Source: Gammaproteobacteria bacterium (lineage in GTDB: Bacteria > Pseudomonadota > Gammaproteobacteria > SZUA-152). From it: 53,118 nucleotides of DNA. Of this stretch, positions 32,533 to 42,309 are shown piece by piece. The DNA lies in contig JAOUJW010000035.1 of assembly GCA_029882975.1 (NCBI GenBank), positions 1 to 53,118 on the forward strand. The letters run 5' to 3'. Every line of letters begins with the position of its first letter. Positions within the stretch are counted from its first letter, which is position 1. The notes beneath the pieces were generated by a model. That model did no database searches. It had not been told where the DNA came from and saw only the letters and a program-made list of their open reading frames with translations. A program made the translations under genes and the position numbers.

Positions 32533-33777
32533 CTACAGATTATCAAAAGTGACATTGGTATTTGTCAAACTAGTAATTGTGCCGTAGACATTAGTAACAT
32601 CTACTCGCACAGTATGGGTGCCGCTTGTACCGTCGGGTTGGAAAACAGGGACATAAAACTGAATCGTCGAAGTGGTGCTCAATGGTCGCGTATTGGGAAA
32701 CCAGCCATAAGAATAGTGAACATCATCAATAAAAAACTCAACTTGCACTATACCTGTAGTATCTACAAGATCCACACTAAACATCGCGTCTCCGCTCACT
32801 GAACTTCCATCTGCTGGTTCGAAGTTCGATATGACAGCACCTCCTTCGTCAATAGCGACGATCGGTGTCTCGCCATAAATAGAGTCCGTAGAATCATTAA
32901 CAGCTATCGCTAACCCCAGCATACCCACTTTGTCGTAACCCAATAGGTTATATGGGTTATCGGCAAATTTCATCATGGCCACAGCCAGATCATGACGATA
33001 CATTTCCGTACCCACAGCCCTATCGCCCATAAACAATTGAGTCCCATTAACACCTACCCCATTTAATACACCGTCGTAGCGGATGTCGTTGTGTGCGATG
33101 GTGATATAATCAGCGATCGTATATGGACGCATTCTCATGACATTACCGGCGTTCACTGATTCATCCAATGTCAATTGACTAATTGCTGCGTGGACGTACC
33201 CATTTAGTATTTCATTGTCTGTATATGTTCTCGTCGGCGCTACGGAAACCTTGGCAACGTTGGTATGTAGAATATTAAATCCAGCCAAATCCCAAATAGC
33301 GTCATTACTGACAGAAATATGTAGAACTGGATTAACAGCGAATGAGTTCGAATATTGAGCCAGTCCAGTCGACAAAGTTGTATAGTAATTGATGTTTGCA
33401 GTAATGCGGCTGTATATCGATGTATTGTAAGCGACATATAGTTCGTCGCTACTATTGATAGTAACCAACGCCATATCCGCATCCTCTATGTAATCACCAG
33501 ACATCCATCTATTAATCGTGGGCGTAGACGTAGAACTACGTTCAACATCATATATCCAAATGTAATACATTCCCCTGTCCAACAACTCAGTACGCGCGCG
33601 CTCTTCACCCTCATATAGCGAAGCGGCCACCAATCCATTATCTGAACTGCTTAACGTTTGTCCCCAGATAGAGTAATCAATAGTGACGGGATCTGGCTGT
33701 GATTCCGGATCATCGGTGCCACAGGCAGCAATAGAGCTGCCTATGACAAAAAGAAAAACGTGTAGCTTACGGAACAT
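32533..33777 (-). CDS. Lipoprotein with one module of the repeat family
   Basis: 414 residues from the ATG at 33777; the frame stays open to 33822. Lipoprotein signal MFRKLHVFLFVIGSSIAAC, with the lipobox cysteine at 19. The mature protein has a beta-rich N-terminal part, then the helical module shared with its neighbours (ISQLTLDESVNAGN, DIRYDGVLNGVGVNG, MYRHDLAVAMMKFA, SIYGETPIVAIDE) and a C-terminal Ig-like domain (SGDAMFSVDL...VEFFIDDVHYSY). It overlaps the 3' end of the large upstream gene by 11 bp, so they are co-expressed. Probably exported and lipid-anchored; function unknown, perhaps adhesion. Confidence 0.65.
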   Translation of the reverse strand: MFRKLHVFLFVIGSSIAACGTDDPESQPDPVTIDYSIWGQTLSSSDNGLVAASLYEGEERARTELLDRGMYYIWIYDVERSSTSTPTINRWMSGDYIEDADMALVTINSSDELYVAYNTSIYSRITANINYYTTLSTGLAQYSNSFAVNPVLHISVSNDAIWDLAGFNILHTNVAKVSVAPTRTYTDNEILNGYVHAAISQLTLDESVNAGNVMRMRPYTIADYITIAHNDIRYDGVLNGVGVNGTQLFMGDRAVGTEMYRHDLAVAMMKFADNPYNLLGYDKVGMLGLAIAVNDSTDSIYGETPIVAIDEGGAVISNFEPADGSSVSGDAMFSVDLVDTTGIVQVEFFIDDVHYSYGWFPNTRPLSTTSTIQFYVPVFQPDGTSGTHTVRVDVTNVYGTITSLTNTNVTFDNL

Positions 33778-36700
33778 TAGCGATTCCGCGTGTAGAAAAT
33801 AGACGATGTCGATAACCACCATAGCCCTGTTTGACCACAGAAAACGTACCTATACCTCCGTCTTGTGTTATATTAGCTTTGATTACACCGTAACTGTGTC
33901 CAACAGCAAATATACTAGTGCCTGTGACATCCAAACCAATGAATTGCGTCTGAGAGCTATTGAGAAAACTAGGATCTCTTGCCGCCTCACGTGCCGACAA
34001 ATCGATACTAAAAGGAGATCCAGGGATCTGACTAAAAACGCCGGTTTGGAAATCCACCGCGTACGCCATTATGGTTTCATTATCAGCAAGTATATACACA
34101 TATTGGTAATCGCTCGAAACGAGCATTATCTCATATGCTGGGGATAATAGTGTCGTTACGCGATTTTGCACAACTAACGATCCATCAGCCGATACCCTAA
34201 AACGGGAAATGGAGTTATTCGCACTATCCCTTAGATACGCATAGTCTCCTGCAGGATCCAACAAAACATCAACAAATTGTTCTGTACTTAGTTTAGAAAC
34301 GTTACTTTGGAAAGACAAACTGCCATTTGGTTCGATATTGTAAATCTCGATCTCGTGGACACCGGTAGTAATTACAGAACCAACATATATTCTGTTATTG
34401 CTCGGGTGGACTGCGAGTTTGAAAACAATGCGTCCGCCCGTGGAAATCGAACTAATGAAAGTTAAAGAACCGTCCTGCTCTACCCGGTAACGATGAATAC
34501 TACCCCCTGCTGTATGCGACACGCCTGCGTAGAAATATTCTCCACTTGCATCAAATACATACTGATTTAGCTCGGAAAAACCAGAGGTAATGTCGCCGTG
34601 GTAAACATCTACTTCGACTGGGTCAAAGGGTACACCTGTAACCGGGTCCAATTCATAGCGCAAGCTACGGGGAACCAGTCGATCCAAGGCATAAATGTAT
34701 CGCTGGTTTGGATTAAGAGCAAATACTTCTATGTCAATTAACTCACTTTCTTCCGTAAAAATGCCATTATCAGCATACGAGAATGCCTGAGTATTCGACT
34801 GAAAAGCAGGCCTGGAATCTCGAATAGCATTATGAGCATACAAATATTGTTTGTTGTCTATATTGATCAAATGTTCCGTATTGTTTGTAGTACCAGCAAT
34901 ATTGGTTACAGCTAACGTGAGTGTACAAATACAATCATTCATAGCAAATGTATCTAAATCAAAGGAAAAATCAGGGATTGTCGCAGATACTCCCTGCGAT
35001 GCTCCGTTATAAAACAACTCAACGCTAGAAACGCCAACCAGGTCAGAAACCGTACCGCTTACGGTAACCAAGCCACTACTGTAAACATTATTAGAAGGAC
35101 TGAACTGCGTCACCGTAGGCCCGCTCTCATCTATTGCCACTGTAGGTATAGAATCAAATAGCGCATGGGAGGAATCATTGAGCGCCCGTGCGCTGGGCAA
35201 CAACTGAGTAGCTGTCAATCCAGTCTGATTATTGATATTGTTCGCCATTCGAATGATACCCAGCGCAATATCGTGACGATAGGTGTTAGCTGTTATGTTT
35301 AGCCCGCCGAAAGTCAGCTGTCCGGTACTTCCAATCCCATTAAGCAGTCCATCAAACAAAGCGTCTTCATACGCCACCATTGAGAAATTGATAGAGTTAG
35401 TAAACGAATGAGGGGACGGATCGAAAACAGTGCTCAAATCAAGCGACCACTGAGATAGTCCACCAGCATAGAAACCGTATAGCAGGCTGTTAGTGAGAGC
35501 GCCAGCATTATTAATGTCCGTGATATCACGAGGTACTGTAGACAGTATGTCTAAGCCGAGAATCGTTGAAACATCATAATTAGCGCTGAAAATTGCATTA
35601 TCGACTGAACTGCCGTTGGCGATTCTGTACTGCGCAATACCTGTGGCAATATTGGTCCACGTGGTGACATTAACTTTTACCGTGTTACCTGGTACGAGGT
35701 GTGCCACTGCTCGTAATATGTGATTCTGGGTAGCTTGCAACGGTATATTGATTGCACTGGCTTCCTCTATATACCTCCCACTGGTGACTTCTATCAATAT
35801 CGGTGTAGCAGGTGACAAAATAGACAGCTCGTAGCGGCCGAGTGCGTCCGTAACCGTAGCAGCAAGCTCGGCCCCTTTTACGCCGCCCGCAAAGCTGTAC
35901 ACTCTTAGGTCCCCATTGAAAACCAAATTCTGGAACACTTCACCATCCACCGTAGACGGCGGAGTATTGAACACGTCGATGTTTCGTGTAAACGTGTCCG
36001 CACCATCGAAAATGTTCGTTGCCACAATCTGTAAATCATACGGTCCGTCAACAATAACAGTAGTATCAATAGAGGCCGAATAATTGTTGCCGGAATTAGT
36101 AAAGTTAACCGGAGAACCAGCCAAAGTAACTGTCACGTCTTTTATTCCGTACGGGTCAGTAATGGAGAAGTCCGTGACGAGCGTCCCGACAGTATAGCCT
36201 GTCGTATCGGTATTGAATGTAATAGTAGGTAGTGAATCAAACGATTGCGTAGGCAAACCACCAAACACACTGTCACTGGCGAAGTTCAAGGCCTCTACTG
36301 TGGCTTTTACGTCGCCCCCATCCAAACCAGACAAATTGTAAGCAGAATTGACAGCCGTAAACATAGCGCTGGCGGTTTGGTAACGGTATGTATCTACGTC
36401 CACTACAACTGACCCTAGACTAATCGAACCCTGAGATCCCGTGCCATCCAGTAACCCATCCGCTAACAGATCATCGTATGCAGTAACCGACAAACTCAAA
36501 GAATGATATAAGGAGTGCGCATCCACTGCATTAGCTTCGCCAATTTCCAGCGCCAATTGGGATACCGCCGCTATTGCGATACCGTAGCGATGACCATCGG
36601 TCGGAAAAGAAGTGCGGTTAGCCGCATCGGTAATGTTCAGTGCAGCAGTTGAGACCACATCAAAACCCAATAGAGTAGCAAACCTCTGGTTAGCCTGAGT

Positions 36701-38260
36701 AATGGAATTAGCCGCCGTCTCACCCTGCCCAGATAAGTAGTTGGCCAACGCATACGCCAGGTGCGTGTAGTAGGTTAACGAAAGCTGCGCAGTCTGGTTG
36801 AGTTGAAAGTTATGAACGGCGCACAACTCGTATCCGTTAGCGTTCACACCGACATCGCTGGCCCATTCTCTATAGGAACCATTACTGGAACAAATAAGGA
36901 TTGGCGTATTTAATATACGCAAGTCAAACGTGTAAGTACCAGCTCCATTGGTGTTGGACGTCGCCAGTTGCGCACCTTTGGAATCCGTCGCGCTGGGGTC
37001 ATACTCGAAAACTGTCACCTGGGAAAACAACAAACTTGACACGCCGGATAGTTGAGTGGCAGTACTGTTGATCACCACAATCTCCCGCTCAATGTTCTGT
37101 TGAAAACCGTACACATTCTCAACCACAATCGACAATGTATAACGCCCATCCGGAAGCAAAGTGGTATCCAAGCTAGCGGCAGCACCATCACGGTTAGCGT
37201 TTTCGGTCACTGTCGCCGGTAGGGTGCCGATGGTCGTAGAAACATTCGTGACGCCATATGGGTCGCTGTAAGAAAAATTCAAATTAGCCAGCCCTTCAAA
37301 CAAAGTGGATGTATCCGTGTTCAAAGTCACTGTTGGCTGTTGATAAAAGGGTATAGATACCGCGCCGCCAAACATTAAATCGACCGAAGAATTCAAGGCC
37401 TGCGCCATATCTTTAATGGCCGACCCGCGCAATCCGGTTCGATTGTAATCTGCCTGCACGGCCTGAAACATGGCCATAGCCAATTCGTGTCTGTATAAAT
37501 CGACATTAACTGGCACAGTACCCATGGTTAGTGCGCCATTCGCCCCCATTCCGTCTAACAAGCCATCAGTAGAAAGGTCATCGAACGCTAATTCACTGAA
37601 GGCAATGGTGTTATATAACGCATGCACATCAACGTTGTTGGTCTCGCTGATATTGACAGTCAACTGTGACAAACCGCCCAATGCTAAGCCATACAAGTGA
37701 CGGTCAGTAACAAAGGAAGTGCCACTGGCCACATCCGTAATATCCACAGGCCGGGTTGTAGTAGTATCGAATCCCAGTAAGTTACCGGTTCTCTGGTTTG
37801 CTGCACTAATGGCAGACTCAGTCTCATCACCGTTGTCGATATTGTAAGTGGCCAGAGCGTAGGCTAGATGAGAAAAAAAACTCACATTGAGTGACAAATT
37901 CTCCCCAGAAGTATAAAGGCTGAGGGCGCACAATTCCTTGCCGGTAGCGGGAACCTCTCGGTTACTGGCGGCTTCGAAGTAAGTGCCATTGGTGGCGCAC
38001 ACCAAAATTGGTTGATCTCGGGTTTGAAGATCAAGAGCGTAAGATCCATTTCCATCAGCGGTCGTACTCGCCAGCTCGTCACCACGAGCGCCATCGTAGG
38101 CATAGGCAGTGACATCGGCGTCAACAATCGAACTGTTGCCGCTAACTTGGCTAACAGGCCTCGGCTTAGCAGTTACCGATGTTGTTGTTTCTTTCTCACA
38201 CCCTGCACTAAAAAAGCAGACTAATAATACTAAGAAAATCACCCGATCTTTACGCCACAT
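33767..38260 (-). CDS. Giant repetitive lipoprotein with C-terminal beta-propeller
   Basis: 1497 residues; lipobox FSAGC with C21. Three modules of about 350-380 residues follow. Each begins with a carboxypeptidase-regulatory-like strand unit (for example GDELASTTADGNGSYALDL), continues with a helical module (LLGFDTTTTRPVDITD, DDLSTDGLLDGMG, DLYRHELAMAMF) and ends in an Ig-like part (PTVTLNTDTS). The last ~320 residues look like a seven-bladed propeller (YIYALDRLVPRSLRY, GEYFYAGVSHTAGG, NRIYVGSVITTGV, DYAYLRDSANNS), as in lactonase/YVTN proteins. A surface-displayed or periplasmic scaffold is likely. A purine-rich AAGGGGGGAG lies before the ATG. Found between cargo and T4SS genes; its role is unknown. 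Confidence 0.7.
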   Translation of the reverse strand: MWRKDRVIFLVLLVCFFSAGCEKETTTSVTAKPRPVSQVSGNSSIVDADVTAYAYDGARGDELASTTADGNGSYALDLQTRDQPILVCATNGTYFEAASNREVPATGKELCALSLYTSGENLSLNVSFFSHLAYALATYNIDNGDETESAISAANQRTGNLLGFDTTTTRPVDITDVASGTSFVTDRHLYGLALGGLSQLTVNISETNNVDVHALYNTIAFSELAFDDLSTDGLLDGMGANGALTMGTVPVNVDLYRHELAMAMFQAVQADYNRTGLRGSAIKDMAQALNSSVDLMFGGAVSIPFYQQPTVTLNTDTSTLFEGLANLNFSYSDPYGVTNVSTTIGTLPATVTENANRDGAAASLDTTLLPDGRYTLSIVVENVYGFQQNIEREIVVINSTATQLSGVSSLLFSQVTVFEYDPSATDSKGAQLATSNTNGAGTYTFDLRILNTPILICSSNGSYREWASDVGVNANGYELCAVHNFQLNQTAQLSLTYYTHLAYALANYLSGQGETAANSITQANQRFATLLGFDVVSTAALNITDAANRTSFPTDGHRYGIAIAAVSQLALEIGEANAVDAHSLYHSLSLSVTAYDDLLADGLLDGTGSQGSISLGSVVVDVDTYRYQTASAMFTAVNSAYNLSGLDGGDVKATVEALNFASDSVFGGLPTQSFDSLPTITFNTDTTGYTVGTLVTDFSITDPYGIKDVTVTLAGSPVNFTNSGNNYSASIDTTVIVDGPYDLQIVATNIFDGADTFTRNIDVFNTPPSTVDGEVFQNLVFNGDLRVYSFAGGVKGAELAATVTDALGRYELSILSPATPILIEVTSGRYIEEASAINIPLQATQNHILRAVAHLVPGNTVKVNVTTWTNIATGIAQYRIANGSSVDNAIFSANYDVSTILGLDILSTVPRDITDINNAGALTNSLLYGFYAGGLSQWSLDLSTVFDPSPHSFTNSINFSMVAYEDALFDGLLNGIGSTGQLTFGGLNITANTYRHDIALGIIRMANNINNQTGLTATQLLPSARALNDSSHALFDSIPTVAIDESGPTVTQFSPSNNVYSSGLVTVSGTVSDLVGVSSVELFYNGASQGVSATIPDFSFDLDTFAMNDCICTLTLAVTNIAGTTNNTEHLINIDNKQYLYAHNAIRDSRPAFQSNTQAFSYADNGIFTEESELIDIEVFALNPNQRYIYALDRLVPRSLRYELDPVTGVPFDPVEVDVYHGDITSGFSELNQYVFDASGEYFYAGVSHTAGGSIHRYRVEQDGSLTFISSISTGGRIVFKLAVHPSNNRIYVGSVITTGVHEIEIYNIEPNGSLSFQSNVSKLSTEQFVDVLLDPAGDYAYLRDSANNSISRFRVSADGSLVVQNRVTTLLSPAYEIMLVSSDYQYVYILADNETIMAYAVDFQTGVFSQIPGSPFSIDLSAREAARDPSFLNSSQTQFIGLDVTGTSIFAVGHSYGVIKANITQDGGIGTFSVVKQGYGGYRHRLFSTRGIANVP

Positions 38261-38297
38261 ACTCCCCCCTTAAGGTAAGAAACACATCCATATTCAA

Positions 38298-38837
38298 CTA
38301 AGAGTCATCGGTGTTCAACGTTAATTTATTATCCCAATCTTTGTCACTGTACAAATCGACACCTCTGGCGCTGGCTTCTTCCTCCACCATCGCCAAATAG
38401 GCATTAAAACGTTCAAAGTCTTCCTGATTTGATAATTTATCCACGACCTGCAACAAACGCTGGATGAACATTAAAGGCTGAATATCAAGATACTTCCAAC
38501 GCGAGACAGCCGAGACCTTACTACCCAGCATCAACGAAAAATCCGTCATAGAAACCGGGTCTTCACTAAAAAAAACATCATTCACTTTGTCGCGTAATTT
38601 CGCGGCATCCACATTTTTTAAAAGAGGCATTTCCTCTGGATATTTCGTGTAAAAGCGCAACAAAATAGCGATCGCAGGAGACAACGGCTCTTCTTGTTTC
38701 ATACGCTCGTACAATTTGGAAACAGAAACAATGCCAAAAACGTGGCAAGCCTCCAAAGTATTTAATTTGTGCTTATCAATAAACGCTTTAAAATTAGACC
38801 CAACCATAGGTCGAGATTTTTGGGATCTTCTAGCCAT
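38298..38837 (-). CDS. Putative helix-turn-helix regulator next to the T4SS genes
   Basis: 179 residues, soluble. A first helix-turn-helix-like part is DKHKLNTLEACHVFGIVSVSKLYERM (about 21-46), and a second unit VSMTDFSLMLGSKVSAVSRWKY lies at about 95-116; both resemble XRE-type folds. The C-terminus is acidic. It could control the traY or lipoprotein operons. I do not recognise a named family. Start at 38837 (MARRSQKSRP); the Shine-Dalgarno is weak. Confidence 0.55.
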   Translation of the reverse strand: MARRSQKSRPMVGSNFKAFIDKHKLNTLEACHVFGIVSVSKLYERMKQEEPLSPAIAILLRFYTKYPEEMPLLKNVDAAKLRDKVNDVFFSEDPVSMTDFSLMLGSKVSAVSRWKYLDIQPLMFIQRLLQVVDKLSNQEDFERFNAYLAMVEEEASARGVDLYSDKDWDNKLTLNTDDS

Positions 38838-38890
38838 ATACTTCGCCCGTTCTTATTTTTAGCCACCATCGACCCGCCTCTAGCCCGTAG

Positions 38891-39235
38891 TCAGAAAGAA
38901 CCGCGCATCGACATCATGTGGGCTGTATACCATATGATGGCGACAATGCAAATCCAAATCACCTTTCCGAAACCGCTCTCTATGCAAATGTTAAAAATAG
39001 GAGCGGTAAGAAAAAACATGAACAACGGCACGATGAGATTGGCGAATCCGTGGCTTGAGAAATACAAAGAAGCGACGACCCAGCCACCGATATTCCCGAA
39101 AAACGCTGTCACGGCCAGCATTCCCAGCGCATCGTCAGCTGCGCCCTTAGGGATGCGCACCACCGCGCCGTTGCTGCGCATGGCGATAATCGAAGGCAGG
39201 CAAAGTAAAGAAAAAAAGATGACAAATGCAAGCAT
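38891..39235 (-). CDS. Small inner-membrane protein downstream of traY
   Basis: 114 residues with about four hydrophobic segments (3-18, 38-58, 65-82 and 88-106). AAGGAG lies 7 bases before the ATG at 39235. It follows traY by 21 bp. In R64 the entry-exclusion gene exc lies directly after traY, so this could be the exclusion protein, but the sequence gives no independent support. Otherwise an unknown T4SS membrane component. Confidence 0.55.
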   Translation of the reverse strand: MLAFVIFFSLLCLPSIIAMRSNGAVVRIPKGAADDALGMLAVTAFFGNIGGWVVASLYFSSHGFANLIVPLFMFFLTAPIFNICIESGFGKVIWICIVAIIWYTAHMMSMRGSF

Positions 39236-39256
39236 AGTTAGTCTCCTTATGGCCGG

Positions 39257-41812
39257 TTAACCCGGCATCAAATCCTCTGTTGAATGATCCGTTCGACTTG
39301 GCTGTTCGTTGCGTGAGGCCAGCGGTGTTCCGTGTTGGGGGCCTTGAGTTTGATTATGCCGCTCGCCATCGTTTTGCGCGGAATCTTGTTCATGAACACT
39401 AGCCTGCTCATGACGGCCATTGTTTTGACCGGCTACACCTCCGTCATCACGTGCATCCTCGGCACCCTGGTGCTGCTCATACACATCGAAGTCAAAACCG
39501 GGGCCGTGCGGGATGCTTACGGTATCCTGGCTGTCAAACGGCAATTCCGCCTGATGACTCGCGCCTTGCGTCGAATCTTGCGGGACATGGGAATGAGCCT
39601 CTGGCATTAGGTCATCGGTTCCGTTGACTTGAGCGGCAACAGGACGACCAAAGCCCCGACCTCCCCCATCGTCGTCGCCGCTACCACCACTGTTTTGGCG
39701 CGGCAACGTTTTCATGGGTTCGGGAACACTGTTTTTTTGGCCACGCCCTATGTGCGCGAAAAACGCCCCGAAATTGCGCAACTCTTGACCCGGCTCCTCA
39801 GAGTGCGGCGCAACCATATCTGTTTGCCCGCCACCGTACCATTGCGGCACCCAGGATGGTACGCGGTAGACCAGCGAAAAACACTGCCTGGCCAGTGCAA
39901 TAACAATCGCGACGTAGATAAACATGATCGTCAGCGAGTGCATGAAATCATTCATACCCGACAGCGCCATGAAACCAAACAAAATATTATTCAAGAATGC
40001 GATCATGACATAGAACAAGACAAACCCGGAAATCAGGCCTAACAACAACAAAACAGGCCGCAAAAACAGTTGCAGCAATTGATAGTAGCCCGCCCTGGCC
40101 TGACCGGTCATGCCGCCCCCTTCGGGCAATAAGTGCAACACACCCCAAACAGGCGCAGAGATCATGGCGTTAATCACCATGATCAACCAGCCTCCAATGC
40201 CAAACAAAAAAACGATAAACGGCATCAGAGGCACATACGTCCCCAATAACCCACCCAGCGCAAACAGTATGAATTGAACCAGCGTCAGCAAAGCGGGCTT
40301 GTCGTCCCATAACGTCATCCCCACTGCGATCGCCATCATATTACTGCCCAGCGACTTCATCATGAGCAACGGGTGCTCTGCGCTGTCGCTTTGCAGGACA
40401 CCCAGCATCATTTCGCTCACTGCCAGCGCAGCCTTGTCTAACCAGCTATGCTCGCCATTGCTATCCATTTGATCGATCTCAGCCAGTACACCACTGTTTG
40501 AGGCGATATAAGCGCGAATAGCATCCACCCTGGATAGACGGTCCGTGATATAGGTTTCCAACCTATTAAACCAACGATCCCTAGGGTCATAGCGGTTAAA
40601 TTTAGCCAGGTTATCGTAAACGACCGAATCCACTTGACGTTGCATTTCAGCCAGCCGCCAAAACCAGGTTCCCGCGTATACCCACCCCCCTTTAACGGCG
40701 TTCTCTTTGAACTTATGGACCATTTTGCCTTTGTACAAATCAAAATACCGCAATGCATCGTTACGCAGGCGGGTATCATATTCAAAGACGGATTGCTGAA
40801 ATAATGACGCGAGTTCAGCGGTGCTGTCCGCAGCGCCGGATTTCGGAAAGACAATACGCTTAGCAATGCGGCGCATGTCCACGATCAGCTTGTCAATCAA
40901 CAGCGCGTTATTGTATTGAATGGCGTTGGCCAGCAGGACGCCGCTTTTCTCGTCGGATTGCGTCTGTATTTTAATCGGGAACCGCAGCGTACCGCACATA
41001 TCGGCAGGAAAGCCTGCCACACTCCAGGTGATTCGACGGACGACGACAGACCGGTGTCCGGAGAGTGACGACTTGGCATGATCGGGCATCCAATCCTTAT
41101 AATCCAATTCCCAAGGCCGGGCGCTCGCCGTAATATCCTTATGCCGGTAATCAATTTTTGCGTTATTGCTCGCTTCTTTTTCCTGACGATACAACGACCA
41201 CGTACAAACCTCAAAACTTAACAATGCGGTTGCTAGATCGTAATGCAACTCATTGTTGTTAATCGCACCCGTCGGAGTAGAGATGATCGTATTGGTGCCT
41301 GTGTAATCAACAACCGCTTTCCAGGTTTGATTCGCTAAACCGCTGCTGACGAGCACAACGAATATCACAACCACCTGCGCAGGGACCAAACCCGCCAAGA
41401 GCGGGTTAGGATAAATCAACATGACACCCACGATGGAGCGAAACGGCACCCAAAGACTGTGCCAGCTATTTCCCAGCAGTTCACCTGTATGGCCCGTATT
41501 GAGCGCCCCGGCAATCACCACATAACCGCCAATAAAACCGGCGAGCATGAAGATGATCGATGACAGAGTGACTAAAGCGGAGACGAGCAACGCCGGTTTT
41601 TCAGGATCTAAATAGCAACTCGTGTCTTTCGCCACAGTGCACACAAAATCACCAAACAATTGCTTTAAGAATCGGTAGGATTGATCATCTTTCCCTGGCA
41701 TATAATCCATGAAACCATCGATGACATCGGCCATCGCCACGCCAGGTAACAACAGCAAAACGGCGAGCAGACCGAATTGCCACACTGTTATTTTTTGCGA
41801 CGCGTAATCCAT
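39257..41812 (-). CDS. traY: TraY/DotA, polytopic inner-membrane T4SS protein
   Basis: 851 residues from the ATG at 41812 (AAAGGA 8 bases upstream); the frame open to 41917 has no protein signal. Signal peptide (WQFGLLAVLLLLPGVAMAD), a first membrane group around 75-200 (IIFMLAGFIGGYVVIAG, GLVPAQVVVIFVVLV), a large periplasmic domain (200-480), and a second group of membrane helices (about 540-690, with GTYVPLMPFIVFLFGIGGW and LLLGLISGFVLFYVMIAF). This is the DotA/TraY layout. The final 170 residues are hydrophilic and low-complexity (G, D, H, Q), beginning and ending with DDLMPE and EDLMPG. DotA is essential for channel function in Dot/Icm systems. Confidence 0.9.
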   Translation of the reverse strand: MDYASQKITVWQFGLLAVLLLLPGVAMADVIDGFMDYMPGKDDQSYRFLKQLFGDFVCTVAKDTSCYLDPEKPALLVSALVTLSSIIFMLAGFIGGYVVIAGALNTGHTGELLGNSWHSLWVPFRSIVGVMLIYPNPLLAGLVPAQVVVIFVVLVSSGLANQTWKAVVDYTGTNTIISTPTGAINNNELHYDLATALLSFEVCTWSLYRQEKEASNNAKIDYRHKDITASARPWELDYKDWMPDHAKSSLSGHRSVVVRRITWSVAGFPADMCGTLRFPIKIQTQSDEKSGVLLANAIQYNNALLIDKLIVDMRRIAKRIVFPKSGAADSTAELASLFQQSVFEYDTRLRNDALRYFDLYKGKMVHKFKENAVKGGWVYAGTWFWRLAEMQRQVDSVVYDNLAKFNRYDPRDRWFNRLETYITDRLSRVDAIRAYIASNSGVLAEIDQMDSNGEHSWLDKAALAVSEMMLGVLQSDSAEHPLLMMKSLGSNMMAIAVGMTLWDDKPALLTLVQFILFALGGLLGTYVPLMPFIVFLFGIGGWLIMVINAMISAPVWGVLHLLPEGGGMTGQARAGYYQLLQLFLRPVLLLLGLISGFVLFYVMIAFLNNILFGFMALSGMNDFMHSLTIMFIYVAIVIALARQCFSLVYRVPSWVPQWYGGGQTDMVAPHSEEPGQELRNFGAFFAHIGRGQKNSVPEPMKTLPRQNSGGSGDDDGGGRGFGRPVAAQVNGTDDLMPEAHSHVPQDSTQGASHQAELPFDSQDTVSIPHGPGFDFDVYEQHQGAEDARDDGGVAGQNNGRHEQASVHEQDSAQNDGERHNQTQGPQHGTPLASRNEQPSRTDHSTEDLMPG

Positions 41813-41840
41813 GCGAAAAATCCTTTGATTATTTCGAGAT

Positions 41841-41870
41841 AATATATTAGATTTTACCATTCGATGTAAA
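41841..41870 (-). promoter_or_regulatory. Probable promoter of traY
   Basis: On the minus strand -35 TTTACA (41870-41865) and -10 TATATT (41846-41841) are separated by 18 bp, about 30 bp upstream of the traY start, in the 95-bp divergent gap to the traL-position gene. Confidence 0.45.
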
Positions 41871-41907
41871 GCACAAACGGGATGATCGGATAGAAGGAAT
41901 ACTGATA

Positions 41908-42309
41908 ATGAGATCACTGCTACTGATAAGTGTGCTTAGTTTGTTCACCCTAAGCACAAGTGTATGGGCTGGCCAGCAATGCGGAGTCAAACCCAAAGAG
42001 AACAAATGGCTCGTGGGAAAACCTTGCTCCCTGGTGGCCAGTAAAACCTTCAGCGCCCTGCTCAAATCCGGCACACTCAAAGAAGCAGTCAAAGGGATGT
42101 TGAATGCGTATTATCAATATCAAGATATAATGAACTCGGATTGTTTAGGAATGGACCGAATGCTAGAGGGTTCTAAATACCGGGATAATTTTTCGTTTCA
42201 GTCAACGCGTCAAAGAAAATCGGTAGAGTATGCTGTCGATAGCGATTTAAACGGAGTGATTCAGGAGGCGATTAGGCAATATTATGGGCCAGGGCAAAGA
42301 CAAGAATAG
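41908..42309 (+). CDS. Periplasmic T4SS-associated protein at the traL position
   Basis: 133 residues. Signal peptide MRSLLLISVLSLFTLSTSVWA, then a small domain with two cysteines (QQCGV, KPCSL) that may form a disulfide, and a helical end (GVIQEAIRQYYGPG). AAGGA lies 9 bases upstream of the ATG. It overlaps traM by 26 bp. In R64, traL precedes traM, but I cannot confirm homology. It probably works in the periplasm at the base of the core complex. Confidence 0.6.
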   Translation: MRSLLLISVLSLFTLSTSVWAGQQCGVKPKENKWLVGKPCSLVASKTFSALLKSGTLKEAVKGMLNAYYQYQDIMNSDCLGMDRMLEGSKYRDNFSFQSTRQRKSVEYAVDSDLNGVIQEAIRQYYGPGQRQE

